Under the pieces are notes generated by a model. It was not told where the DNA came from and made no database searches. It worked only from the letters and a program-made list of their open reading frames with translations. A DNA stretch of 64,000 nucleotides from Cannabis sativa. Taxonomy: Eukaryota > Streptophyta > Magnoliopsida > Rosales > Cannabaceae. Both the position numbers and the translations under genes were made by a program. Positions 24,044-36,400 of this stretch are shown here, piece after piece; the first letter of the stretch is position 1; every line of letters starts with the position of its first letter. The stretch is taken from assembly GCF_029168945.1 (NCBI RefSeq), contig NC_083604.1:9850812-9914811 (forward strand). Direction: 5' to 3'.

Positions 24044-26101
24044 TATCACGACCCGAGCCCTAGGCTGCGGCAGATGTGTAATATCCATAACTTGGGTGGT
24101 CAAAGGTCACACTTTGACCATTGTAGGAAAATAAAGCTTATAAATGATCCTTTTATTTATATTACAAAATACTAATTTAAAAGATATGGATTAACTCCTA
24201 TATTAATAAGAAAATATTAGTAATAAAATCAGGACCGCTCATCAATATAAAAGAACAGTAATATCCCCACAGTTATGTAATCACCAAATAGATAGATTTA
24301 ATAAGTCGATAAAATACCAAAATAATACCTAGCATCCATCATTTCTCATTTCTAACTAGTACATAGCTAATTTAAGTCATCCAGACCATCTATTTGTTCT
24401 TAAATACAAAATCAGTCTCATTAGAAGGTGAAAGAGTAAAATATGACTAAACTAATAACGACATTCCTTTCCCAACGGTACCATCCTCATCCACTAGCAT
24501 CAAACTGAGTTCCTGGAATGGGAGAAAATAGGGGTGAGCTTATAAAGCCCAATAGGAAAACAACTAATATCAAAGGAGCCTTGGTTTAATAAAATTCCTG
24601 CATGGTTAGCTTTATAAAAATAAAATGTCTCATCAACAGTATCAATATGTACAAATAAAATAGAGAGACCACAAATAATCACAAATCAAACGTCAAATGC
24701 ATATCACACCGTCCACTAGACCCCTAGCTCTCAATACCAAATCATAGAAAACGACATCCAAAACCGGGTAGTCGCATCTGATATCCACCATAAATATCGG
24801 GGCTCAGATTTATTCACTCCCTATACAGATTCTAGGTCTTTCACCTACAGGTGAGTGCACACCTGATCTACCTATGATGACACAGAGACTAGGTCGTGAA
24901 ACAACAATATGCATCGAACATGATCAACATGGCTCTCATCAATATAACCAAAGCAGGCAGATAATAAGCATAACAAAAGAACATATTCCTTTTTATTTTC
25001 TAGAAAATTCGGCAGCATAACAGCTGTATTTTGAATAAATCCAAAAATCATAACCTGCATAAATATTTGCACACAAAAATATATTTGGCACTCAGTGCCC
25101 CAGAACAGTCCAGAAAATATGCAGATTAAGTTTTCAATTTTTCAAACAATTTTGTAAATCATAAAAATTGGAATATGTCTAATGTTATACAACGCATATA
25201 AAAATCAAGTCCAATAATCAAGTTGAGTCCCTACCTCTCCCGAGTCGTTAAACTTTTTCCAAAGACGATCTTAAGCTCTCAAGTCCCGAGCTCCAATTGT
25301 TTAGTCCAAACTTACATATTACTCTCACCTATACCACCAAATGGTTAAATAATTATCATTATCGCATTCTACATTCAAAACCGAGTCCAACGACATATAA
25401 TATGACTATATTTAAAATTTGGGGTTCCGAAGCCTCACCTAAGCGGTGCACATTAACAATCGGTGGCGGTAAAAATTGGTGTACCGGAAATGTCGCCGAA
25501 AATAGGAGTAGTATATATCAAAACGACCACCTCGACGAGTAGATCACACCCATGCCAACCGTTTGTCAAATCCGTGCACGATGTCACCGGAAAGTCGCCG
25601 GAAAGGGGCGGAGCTACAAAAATGTCACCGGAAAAAGTAGCGAACCGGGAAAAATGGTTTAGTGTAGGTTGTTCTCCTCGACGAGCTGAGTGTAGTGGTG
25701 AAAACCTCTCGTCAAACGGACGCCGGAGGTGACCGAAAAACCCGTTCAAAGTTTGAAACCCCAAACTTTGACTTGCGATCCTAAGCTAACGGCGGCGAGA
25801 GGAGCGGCGCCGCTTGGGGGGTGAGGTCGCCGGCACTAGGAGGTCTGAGTAGTCCGGCGCGTGAGGTCGGGCGGTGGCCGGAGATAGGTCGCCGGAGTGA
25901 GGTGGTTATGGAGGTTTATGGGTTTTATTTTTGTATTTTAAAGAGAGAGAAAGAGAGAAATATAGATAGAGAGAGAGGGGGACGAAGGGTTCAGTTTTTA
26001 TTACATATAATAATTTTTTTTTTATACATATATATTATTTATTTATTATTTTATATATATATATATAAAAATATTTGACTCGGTCAAACCGAGTCTTTAC
26101 A
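24044..26101 (-). repeat. 3' LTR of the Tekay-like element
   Basis: 2,058 bp, TATCACGACC to GAGTCTTTACA. On the minus strand it opens with a perfect hairpin (GACTCGG, 5-nt loop, CCGAGTC; 26095-26077) and then a TATA-rich stretch, so U3 appears very short. GC-rich leader-like sequence follows (25560-25920). Apparent ORFs inside recur in the other LTR copy and are not genes. Confidence 0.93.
26077..26095. repeat. Terminal hairpin of the Tekay-like LTR
   Basis: GACTCGG-TCAAA-CCGAGTC, a 7-bp stem, lies 6 bp from the LTR end. The other LTR keeps it unchanged at 45789-45807 although the LTRs differ elsewhere. Confidence 0.85.
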
Positions 26102-26113
26102 TTCTCCCCTCCT
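26102..26113 (-). promoter_or_regulatory. Polypurine tract of the Tekay-like element
   Basis: AGGAGGGGAGAA on the minus strand directly abuts the 3' LTR start; it would prime plus-strand DNA synthesis. Confidence 0.85.
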
Positions 26114-26136
26114 TAAAGAAATTTCGTTCCGAAATT

Positions 26137-29100
26137 TTAAAGTACAACCTCAAGTTGAAAATTAAACAAGTGAGGATACTTCATATACATCTCGGACTCT
26201 AACTCCCAAGTAGCCTCGTCTTCTCTGTGGTTCCTCCATAAGACCTTGACTACTGGAATCTCTCTGTACCTTAACACTTTTAGCTCTCTTGCCAAGATTT
26301 TGACAGGTTGCTCTTCATAAGTCACATCTTCCTGAAGAGGGATAGCCTCATACTCAATAACATGTGACGGATCTTGAGTATACTTCCTCAACATAGACAC
26401 ATGGAACACATTATGAACATGTCCCAACTGTCCTGGTAAGTTTAATCGATAAGCGACCTCCCCAATCCTCTCGATAACCTCAAAAGGTCCAATATACCTC
26501 GGGGCTAGCTTACCCTTCACTCCAAATCTCGTTACACCACGCATAGGAGTACCTTTCAAGAAGACATAATCACCCACATCAAACTCAACTTCCTGTCGAT
26601 GGAGATCGGCATAGCTTTTCTGACGACTTTGAACAACCTTAAGTCTTTCTTGGATTCCCTTAATCTTTTCAGTGGTACTAGTGATAATCTGGGGTCCAAT
26701 AGTGACATGCTCATCTGGTTCTGCCCAACACAATGGCGATCTGCATGGTCTCCCATATAAGGCCTCATAAGGAGCCATGCCTATACTAGCTTGGTAGCTG
26801 TTGTTGTATGTGAATTCAACTAGCGACAAATGTTCTCCCCAACTACCTCCAAAATCCAAAACACAAGAGTGAAGCATGTCTTCCAAAGTCTGTATGGTCC
26901 TCTCAGACTGTCCATCTGTCTGTGGATGGTTGGCAGTACTCAAGTGAAGTTCAGTCCCTAAGGCTTGTTGCAAGGCCTTCCAAAACCTTGATGTAAATCA
27001 AGGATCTCTATCAGAAACAATGCTTGAAGGCACTCCATGTAGCCGAACTATATTGTCTACATAAAGTTGAGCTAGATTGGTAAGCTTGTAATCCTTCCTG
27101 GTTGGAATAAAATGAGCAGACTTAGTCAAACGATCAACAATAACCCAAACAGCGTCATGCTTCAAAGGTGTCAATGGCAACCCAGTAACAAAGTCCATGG
27201 TAATCTTATCCCACTTCCATTCTGGTATAGGCAAAGGTTGAAGTAAACCTGAAGGTCTCTGATGCTAAGCCTTCACTTGCTGACATAGTATACACTTAGC
27301 TACAAAGCTGGCCACATCTCTTTTCATTCCTTCCCACCAATATTGTCTCTTTAAATCTTGGTACATCTTTGTACTTCCAGGATGTACAGCAAATTTGGAT
27401 CTATGGGCCTCAATCAAAATGGTCTCTCTAAGTTCAGGGATATCCGCAACAACTAGTCTTCCCATATGGTATAGATACCCTTCACCATTAACTGTCCACC
27501 CATCTAGTTGCTCACCATCCTGGATTCGGTTCCAAATAAGTCTTAATTTCTCATCTTGCCATTGACGTTGCTTAACTTGTTGAAGTAGTATTGGTGTAGC
27601 CACTAAGTTAGAGATACAAGCTACTTCTTCCCCTTCATAGTATTGCAAGTTATAATCACCCATTGTGATTGTCCTTTTCCAGTCCTCAAGAGCCAAACAT
27701 GCCAAAGTACTATAAGGTTTTCTACTTAGTGCATCAGCTACTACATTAGCTTTCCCGGGGTGATACTGCAAAGTGAAATCATAGTCTTCCATATACTCGA
27801 CCCATCTTCTTTGCCTCAAGTTCAAGTCCCTTTGAGTAAAAAGATACTTCAAGCTCTTATGATCTGAGTATAACTCAAACTTTACGCCATATTAATAACA
27901 TCTCCAAATTTTCAAGACAAAGATTACTGCAGCAAGTTCTAGGTCATGCATAGGGTAATTCTTCTCATGTGGTTTCAATTGTCGAGAAGCATAGGCAACC
28001 ACCTTGCCATTTTGCATGAGGACACCTCCTAATCTAGTACCTGAAGCATCAGTGAATACCACATATGGTTCCTCACTATTAGGAACAGTGAGAACAGGCG
28101 CCGAAGTTAATCTTTCCTTCAATTCTCTAAAAGCTTCTTCGCAACTATCATCCCACATAAACTTTACTTCTTTTCTTGTTAACTTCGTCAAAGGCATAGC
28201 AATTCGTGAGAAATTCTCTACAAAGCGACGGTAGTAGCCTGCCAACCCAAGAAAACTTCGAACTTCAGTGACATTCTTTGGTCTTTCCCACTGTAGAATA
28301 GACTCTATCTTTGCAGGATCAACGGTGATACCATCTTGAGAAATTACATGGCCCAAGAACTTGACTTCAGTCATCCAAAATTCACACTTCTCTTTCTTAG
28401 CGTATAATTGATGATCTCTCAATGTCTGTAATACTGTTGTCAAGTGTTCAGCATGATCCTCACGTGTCTTAGAATACACCAAGATATCATCAATAAATAC
28501 CACCACAAACTTATCCAAGAAAGGTCTAAAGACTTTATTCATAAGATCCATAAATGCAGCAGGTGCATTCGTTAACCCAAATGGCATTACCAAAAACTCA
28601 AAGTGTCCATAACGTGTCCTGAAAGCAATCTTAGGGATATCTTCTTCCCTAATCCTTAATTGATGGTAGCCTGACCTCAAATCAATCTTTGAAAAGAACT
28701 TTGAACCACCAAGTTGATCAAATAATTCATCAATCCTCGGTAGAGGATATTTGTTTTTAATTGTCATCTGATTCAGCTTTCTATAGTCGACACAAAGTCG
28801 CAAAGTCCCATCAGCTTTCTTGGCAAACAAGACTGGAGCTCCCCATGGAGAAGTACTATGTCTGATGTAGCGCTTATCCATTAACTCCCCTAATTGTCTT
28901 TTCAATTCAACCAACTCTACAGGTGCCATGCGATAAGGTGCAATAGAAACTGGTTGAGCTCCGGGAATCAAATCAATGCAAAACTCGATCTCCCTATCAG
29001 GTGGTAACCCTGGTAAATCCTCTAGAAACACATCCGGAAAACCACTAACCACTGATATCCAAGGGAACTGGTCTAAATTCCTAGACTCATCATCAATCGC

Positions 29101-30783
29101 AAACAGATTCCCATAACACTCTAAGTTTCTCTTTCCACCTAAACATGCCCTTAAGATAGGATTTTGTCTCACTGCACTCATGTTGGCTCGATAAACAATG
29201 AAATCACCACTAGAGGTTAGAAGAGTCACTCTTTTACGTGAACAATCCACAATAGCTTGGTATTTAGACAACCAATCCATACCAAGAATTACATCAAATT
29301 TCCCCATAGGCAACACTAGTAAGTTTCCAGATAACTTGTGTCCCTCGAACACAATACAAACTGACCTACATATGGTGGATACCTCACCATGTCCCCCCAT
29401 AGGTACACTCAAATGCAATGTAGGACTAAAAGTTTCCCAACTCAAACCCAGCATACTAGCAAACATCAAAGATATAAAGAAATGCGATGCACCCGTATCA
29501 AATAACACATGAGCCCAAGAGTGTGAGATAAGAACCATACCATCAACAACTCCCTGGTCAGCACCACCCTGTACATCATCAACCCCAAGAGCGTAGGCTT
29601 GAGCGGATGACTTTGCTTTTGCCTTTCCCCTTCCCTGACTAGGATAGCTTGTACTTGCACCAGACCCTCCACCTTGATTGTACCCTCTTTGACTCCCACT
29701 AGGAGCAGGAGTTTGGAAACCTTGTGAGTACCCCATGTTGAATCCTGAACCTTGTGGCCTGAACTGATGTTGATACTGAGACTGCTGGCCCGATTGGGGT
29801 GTGAAACCATAGGATGAAGACTGAGACTGGTTGGTCCTGGGCTGTCCATGAAAAGGAGTAGACTATACATAGCTCCCTATGGGTCCTCCATGAGATGCTT
29901 GAAATCTTTGTTGTCGTTGCGGGCAATCTTTCTTCTTGTGACCTTGTTGACCACAACTGAAACACCCGTATGGTCCACTACGAGTCTTTCTAGATGAACC
30001 ACTACTAGTGCTACCCCCACTAAATTGTTGTCCTTAGGACCACTGTCCTTGATTCTTCTTGGTCATCTTTCGGTCATTTCCTCTTCCTCTGCTTGTGTTC
30101 TTCTTCTCATTCCCTTCTACATGAGCCTCAGTTCGCAAGGCTGCTGTCACACACTCAGTCAGGTTGTTCAAGGTCAAAGGGGCTATAGGACCACGTATCG
30201 CAGGCCTCAAACGAAGCATGAACTGTTCAATCACCAAGGGTTGATCAACAACACCAGGATATGCATAAGAGGATAGCTCTACAAACTTCATGTAAAATTC
30301 ATTCACAGTCATATCCCCTTGTCTTAGACCATCAAATACTCCAATAAGAGCCCTCCTGTGAGATGGACTAAAATATTGTTCCCTAAAAACTTCCTCAAAT
30401 TCTCGCCAAGTCATCCCATCAGTTTCCATTGTCCTGGACAAGGTCTCCCACCTATCTGCTACACCACCCTCTAACTTGGACACAACGAAAGTAACTTGGT
30501 ATTCCTCAGGTGTTCCTATTGTGTTGAAATTTTTCTTTATTTGCCTCAACCACCTTTCAGCTACCATGGGATCTTGTCCACCCTCAAATTCAGGCACTTG
30601 GATCCGATGAAAGACTTGGAAATGATGACTCTGTCGAGCGGCAGGATCCATCTGTTGAGCGGGAATAGCTCTTAAGGCTTCGAGAAGGGCGTTCATAGGG
30701 AATTCAGCTTGTGGAGGTTGGACATTAGCTTGAGGGGTGTCTTCTCCAACCGTTCTCCTTGTCTTCTTTCCTTTTGGAGGCAT
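26137..30783 (-). pseudogene. Ty3/gypsy gag-pol polyprotein (Tekay-like), five in-frame stops
   Basis: One continuous frame of 1,548 codons with no frameshift, broken by stops at 30036, 29865, 27894, 27267 and 27000 (first base of each on the minus strand). In order: gag (PEFEGGQDPMVAERWLRQ), zinc knuckle (CFSCGQQGHKKKDC), protease (VLFDTGASH), reverse transcriptase ([23 protein letters not shown]), RNase H ([14 protein letters not shown]), integrase H2C2 (KCILCQ), integrase core ([25 protein letters not shown]) and a C-terminal chromodomain ([15 protein letters not shown]). The chromodomain and layout point to the Tekay lineage. I chose the start at 30783 (MPPKGKKTRR); an upstream ATG at 30804 is possible. 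With five stops the copy cannot make a full polyprotein. Confidence 0.93.
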
Positions 30784-30943
30784 TTTCTTAGGTCTGAGAA
30801 CCAAAAGCTAATCAGTTAGTGAGGATTGGATAATAATAATAATATAAATATGCCTTATACATATAAATACCAAGATATTTATTACTATTAGTATTTAAAA
30901 TAAATCTAAACTATTTGGTGACACACTCCGAGGTAATTAAACC

Positions 30944-30959
30944 CAGGGCTCTGATACCA
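30944..30959 (-). promoter_or_regulatory. Primer-binding site, initiator-Met tRNA type
   Basis: TGGTATCAGAGCCCTG on the minus strand, six bases inside the 5' LTR (30966). This is the common plant LTR-element primer site and confirms the minus orientation. Confidence 0.92.
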
Positions 30960-30965
30960 TTTTTC

Positions 30966-31622
30966 TGTCACGACCCGAGCCCTAGGCTGTGGCATATGTG
31001 TAATATCCATAACTTGGGTGGTCAAAGGTCACACTCTGACCCTTGTAGGAAAATAAAGCTTATAAATAATCATTTTATTTATATTACAAAATACTAATTT
31101 AAAAGATATGGATTAACTCCTATATTAATAAGAAAATATTAGTAATAAAATCAGGACAACTCATCAATATAAAAGAACAGTAATATCCCCACAGTTATGT
31201 AATCACCAAATAGATAGATTTAATAAGTCGATAAAATACCAAAATAATACCTAGCATCCATCATTTCTCATTTCTAACTAGTACATAGCTAATTTAAGTC
31301 ATCCAGACCATCCATTTGTTCTTAAATACAAAATCAGTCTCAATAGAAGGTGAAAGAGTAAAACATGACTAAACTAATAACGACATTCCTTTTCCAACGG
31401 TACCATCCTCATCCACTAGCATCAAACTGAGTTCCTGGAATGGGAGAAAATAGGGGGTGAGCTTATAAAGCCCAGTAGGAAAACAACTAATATCAAAGGA
31501 CCCTTGGTTTAATAAAATTCCTGCATGGTTAGCTTTATAAAAATAAAATGTCTCATCAACAGTATCAATATGTACAAATAAAATAGAGAGACCACAAATA
31601 ATCACAAATCAAACGTCAAATG
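30966..31622 (-). repeat. 5' LTR of the Tekay-like element, piece 1
   Basis: Starts TGTCACGACCC and matches 24044-24695 of the 3' LTR. It is interrupted after AAATG (31618-31622) by the family-A element and continues at 41561. Confidence 0.93.
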
Positions 31623-33490
31623 TGTTGGAAATTATTTTACCAGGATCTAGATTTACTAACAAGTATGTTGGATTAACAACCTAATATGAATTCTAAAACA
31701 ATGAAAATAAACACATATAAAGTTAGAAAACCTTACAGTGGGTGCAGCGGAATAATATGACTCCTTCCGTTCAGATCTCTAGCCCTTGATTCCTTTCTGT
31801 AGCAGAGCATCACCAAGATCTGAACCTGGATCTTCTTTTCTCCTTCTTTGATGCAGAAATTCCATAGTCTTCCATACTATGATTGAGATACCACTTGATG
31901 TGTGTGGGCACTACTCATCACTCAAGCATTTCGAAATTACAAAGAAGAAAAGAGAGAGAGAGAGAAGGTGGCGTTTGAGGCTTTTCTGAGAGAAACAAAA
32001 TGAACAAAGATGTGTGTCTTACTTTCCTCAAGCCAACACTTTCTATTTATAGAAAACCCTCTAGGTTTAGGTTAGAATTGCATGGCATTAAAATAATGGA
32101 AACTACAAATGGTATTTCTCATGCATAGGGTCGGCCATACAAAGGGTATTGGGCCTCACTTTGCAACTTTCCCATTTTGTTATTTTCCATTCCCATTTTC
32201 TCAAAAATGCCAATTTTCCAATTTAACCTTTTTAAATGCCAATTCTAATTATTTAATAACTTGGAAATAATTTTCAAATAATATTGCCATTTAATATATT
32301 TATTAATTTAGACATATAAAATATCTTAATTAATAAATAAACCTAAAATCTCTTTTCTTTACAATTTCGCACTTGCTTAGTGAAAATTCATAAAGTAGAC
32401 ATAGTCTAACTTTTAGAATTTTTAATTGATTAATTAAAATCAATTAACTGAGTCTTACAAGCAGTATGGCCTCAACTAGTATGGGGACCATGGGTCTATA
32501 TAACCGAGCTTCCAATAAGTCGAACCGAATTTACCAAGTAAATTCCCTAACTTATTAATTCCTCATTGAATCCACACTTAGAACTTGGAATTGCACTCTC
32601 AGTCATATAGAAACGTTCTATATGTTCCACGATATAGACACGTTATTAGTTATCCATTGTTATAACCCTAATGTGATCAATGATCCTCTATATAGATGAT
32701 TTACACTGTACATGATTAAATTACCGTAACACCCTACAATGTATTTTATCCTTAAAACACTTAACCCTGTATAAATGATATTTCACCTAAGTGAAATGAG
32801 ATCTCCACCATTTATCTTCGTTTGGTTAAGCTCGAAGGAAATCATCCTTTACTTCTATTTGCCAAATAGAAGCTATAGATTCCATATTTATGTTAGCGCT
32901 CCCCCACTCAATTGTATTACCGTGTTCCCAAAATGTAAGTATCACCCTGACCCAAAACTAGGCTTAACTAACAAATCAAAGAACACGAATAATACTCTTG
33001 AAATTGAGCCTAACCATATCAGGATTTCGATCATGTGATCTAGGATCAACTTATGATATTGAATTGAATAGATGTTTACGGTAAGTTTCAAAATCTAATT
33101 CAAAGTTCAATATCGGTCCATTCCAATGCATACTCCATGCATCCGATACTGGTAAACTTTGCCAATGCCCTGGAAAGGACATAACACTTTTCCAAGGTGT
33201 AAGAATACCTATCGCTGATTATACCATGTCAGTCTAAGTCCAGTGTTCTGACAAATCAGGGAATCTACTTTTGAACATATAATAAAGATTATATTCCACT
33301 GTGCTGACAACACTATAATCTTTAACCAACTCATATGTTCTGGACTTAAAAAAAATTCATACATTATATACACATATAATCATGAAATAAATCATGTGAA
33401 CCATGCAACATAAAATGTTATTTCTGATCTTTATTAATAAGTAAATCTGATTATATGAAATGAGTTTTATTTAGGGCATAAAACCCAACA
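31623..33490 (-). repeat. 3' LTR of the family-A element
   Basis: TGTTGGAAAT to ACCCAACA on the plus strand. The ORF at 32775-33038 recurs in the other LTR and is not a gene. Confidence 0.92.
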
Positions 33491-36400
33491 AACTCCCACT
33501 TGCACTAATATAAAACAAAAAGTGCATTTCAAATAATCATTAACACCTTGATATACCAATCAAGTGTAATAGTAGTATACTCCTCGTAATGGGATCTGAC
33601 AGGTTGAATTAAACACAACCTCTTCTCCACCATTACTCTTCCTTAATCACAAAATCCTTGATAATGTGAAATTCCTCTCTATATGTCTACTCTTTTGGGA
33701 TACTGGATTCTATACTTTTGGGCAACTACTCTTTTGTTATTCAGGAAATAACCCTAGTAGTTAAGGCAAGTTGGAACACTGCCACAAATGTATAGAACTT
33801 TCCTTAGACTGAAAAAGTATCTTTCCTGCAACTTTTAACATTCAGTCTCTTTCTGGTAGACCAAGAGATTTCAGATAGGTTTTTACACTTCTCCAAAATC
33901 ACTACTCCACCCCCAAAGTAATCACCATCTCATCAGCTAACTTTCTAGCACACGGGCAAGTCTCGAAATCTGATGTGGTGTAGTCTAAGAGTTTTAAAAC
34001 CACCCTTATTGACTAACATATAGTTCCTCTTCTTAATCTTAAGATTTACTTGATTGTCTTCCAATGTTCCTCTCCTGGATTAATCTGATACTTACTCATT
34101 ACTCCCACTCAACAGCAGGTGTCTGGTCTAAGGCATACTAAAGCATATCTGAGACCTCTCACTTGTTGATTTAAGAAATTCTTTCATGGCTTTATCTTCT
34201 CTGGAATAGTTGAGACTTTTCCTTAGATAAATAAAATCTATATCTAAGAAGTTGTGAAGCTTCTATAGATTTCCATTGGAAAGAATAATGCTCCAGCATC
34301 TTACTAAAGTAAGTTGCTTGCATTAGAGTAAGTAATTACCAGGTATACCACAAGCCATAGGTTTAGATAAACTCAAACCTATTATACTAGGAACAGGAAG
34401 TTTTGTTAAGTCCATTGAATAGACTTATGAACAAAAATTTCCTTTCATGTCCTTGTAACAGAAAACTTTAGGTTACTCCATGTGAATGGATCAAACCATA
34501 GTTCTATTGGCTTTCTTCTTAGTTTCTTATCTTGACAATCCATTACTTGTTTAAACTCACAATGGATTTTAATCACTAGTATCTTCCAAGTTATAAGAAG
34601 GTGAGTTCCTAGATACTCTCCCACTACAACAAGGTACTGTGAATTATGTCTAAGAAAACTAAATGGTATAGACCTCTTCAGTTGTGTTAAGACAACAGAG
34701 GCAGTGGGATCATCTTGTAAAATAAGATGATAGAACACTTATGGAATCAAGAAAAAAAATATCTCCTTTATTTGCTACTTTATTTTCAGACTTAGTCATT
34801 TTCTTAGAAAAGTGGTATTTGTTTAAACAAACACTTTCTTATCTAATGACTACGGGATGGTCCACCCCTAATCACTTAGAATAGCTAACAAACATGCAAA
34901 CTAGGGTTAGCAGTTCTAGCTTTTCTTAAGACTTCGATTAGGTCATCCATGAATCTAGTAATGATTTACATTAAGTATACAACCATTGCATCATTCTGAA
35001 ATTTTATTTCCATAGAAGGATTTAGGCAACGACTAGTAACTAATCATCAATATGCAACTCGAATTTCTAGGGAGGTAAGTTTGGATATTATTCAAAATCA
35101 AATTAATGATCTTTCAACTGCATATCTACTAACTTTTTCTCCACCCCTATCAGTTCGCAAGATCTTTAACCACTTACCTTCACCATTGCTAGAAATTCAT
35201 GAAATTTTTCAAACATTTCAAATTTCTTTTGCATAAGGTAAAATCTAGAGTGATCGTTTTAAGAATACAACGAAAACTCATATATCCACACCTGAATGTA
35301 CATCCATCTACGAATGAGATGAAATTACTTTCAGTGGATATAGGCATATTAACTCTTTGCAGAGAATGATCTTGTCAAAACCACTATGAACAAGATACAA
35401 ATGCCTTAGATTTATAAAATATGTGGTTGTATCTTTTGATGACTTAAGTTAGTTACATCAAAGAGTTCTTAGAATAGTGCAAGTGGATTCTGGTCACAGA
35501 ATACTAAACTCATACAGTTTAAATCCATTGAAAGAAAATGGTTATTAAACACTTGTGAAAGTGTAACTGTATAATTAGTAATTCTTTCTTGGACCACCAC
35601 TACTAATCTAACTCTATGATTTGCCTATACAAGTAGGAGATATCTAAGATTGAGGACTTATATCATTTAGGGATAGAATTCCGGGAAAATAATCATATGC
35701 GTCATCTAATTTCTTAAGAGAAAATAAGACTTTATATGATTTATAGACCATTCATCCAATGATATGTCATTAAGCTAATTCGAAATGAATAAGCTAAGAG
35801 GAATTAGGATAATTTCGTTTTAAATAAGAATCCAACGATGCTCCGATTAACGAGAGTCAAAGTAATCTTATTTATACAATCTTCTTGTTTCATATTGTAA
35901 AACACTAGTCTAAGGTGTCATCAATTGATGAACAACTAGATGTTGCATATACAATATTTATCTTCCGAGATCTAACACTATTATGTTAGTCTAATGGTGA
36001 AAATCCATTACGGATTTATCTCATTAGAAAAACAAATCAGGTTAGACCAACAATGAAGATCCGAAATTAAACTACAATTTAATAACAGAAAATAACATGG
36101 TTCAATACAAATTCATACACAATTCAAAAATTATCAAGCACATAGCAAGTAGGAATGACAAGTGAAAATACTAAAACATACAATCCTAAATAATTTCCAA
36201 GGTTTTCAACAAACTGATATCAGTGTCCCGTTTAGGCGAGAGTCAAAGCTACCAATCATTGAATAGAGTTGTCAGCTCATCTAAAATGATCAACATTCTA
36301 GCAACCTTTTATTCGATCAAGATGTGAATCCGCGTTGTCCCGTTTAGGCGAGAGTCAAGGCTATTCTATCTTATGAGCTTCCACCATTGTTTCATATTCT

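Noticed and set aside
25453..25764. 103-residue minus-strand ORF, with a copy at 45167-45478
   Set aside because: It lies in both LTRs of the Tekay-like element at equivalent positions, overlaps frames on the other strand and has no domain.
32775..33038. 87-residue ORF, with a copy at 40845-41108
   Set aside because: Present in both LTRs of the family-A element; identity reflects LTR identity rather than coding constraint.
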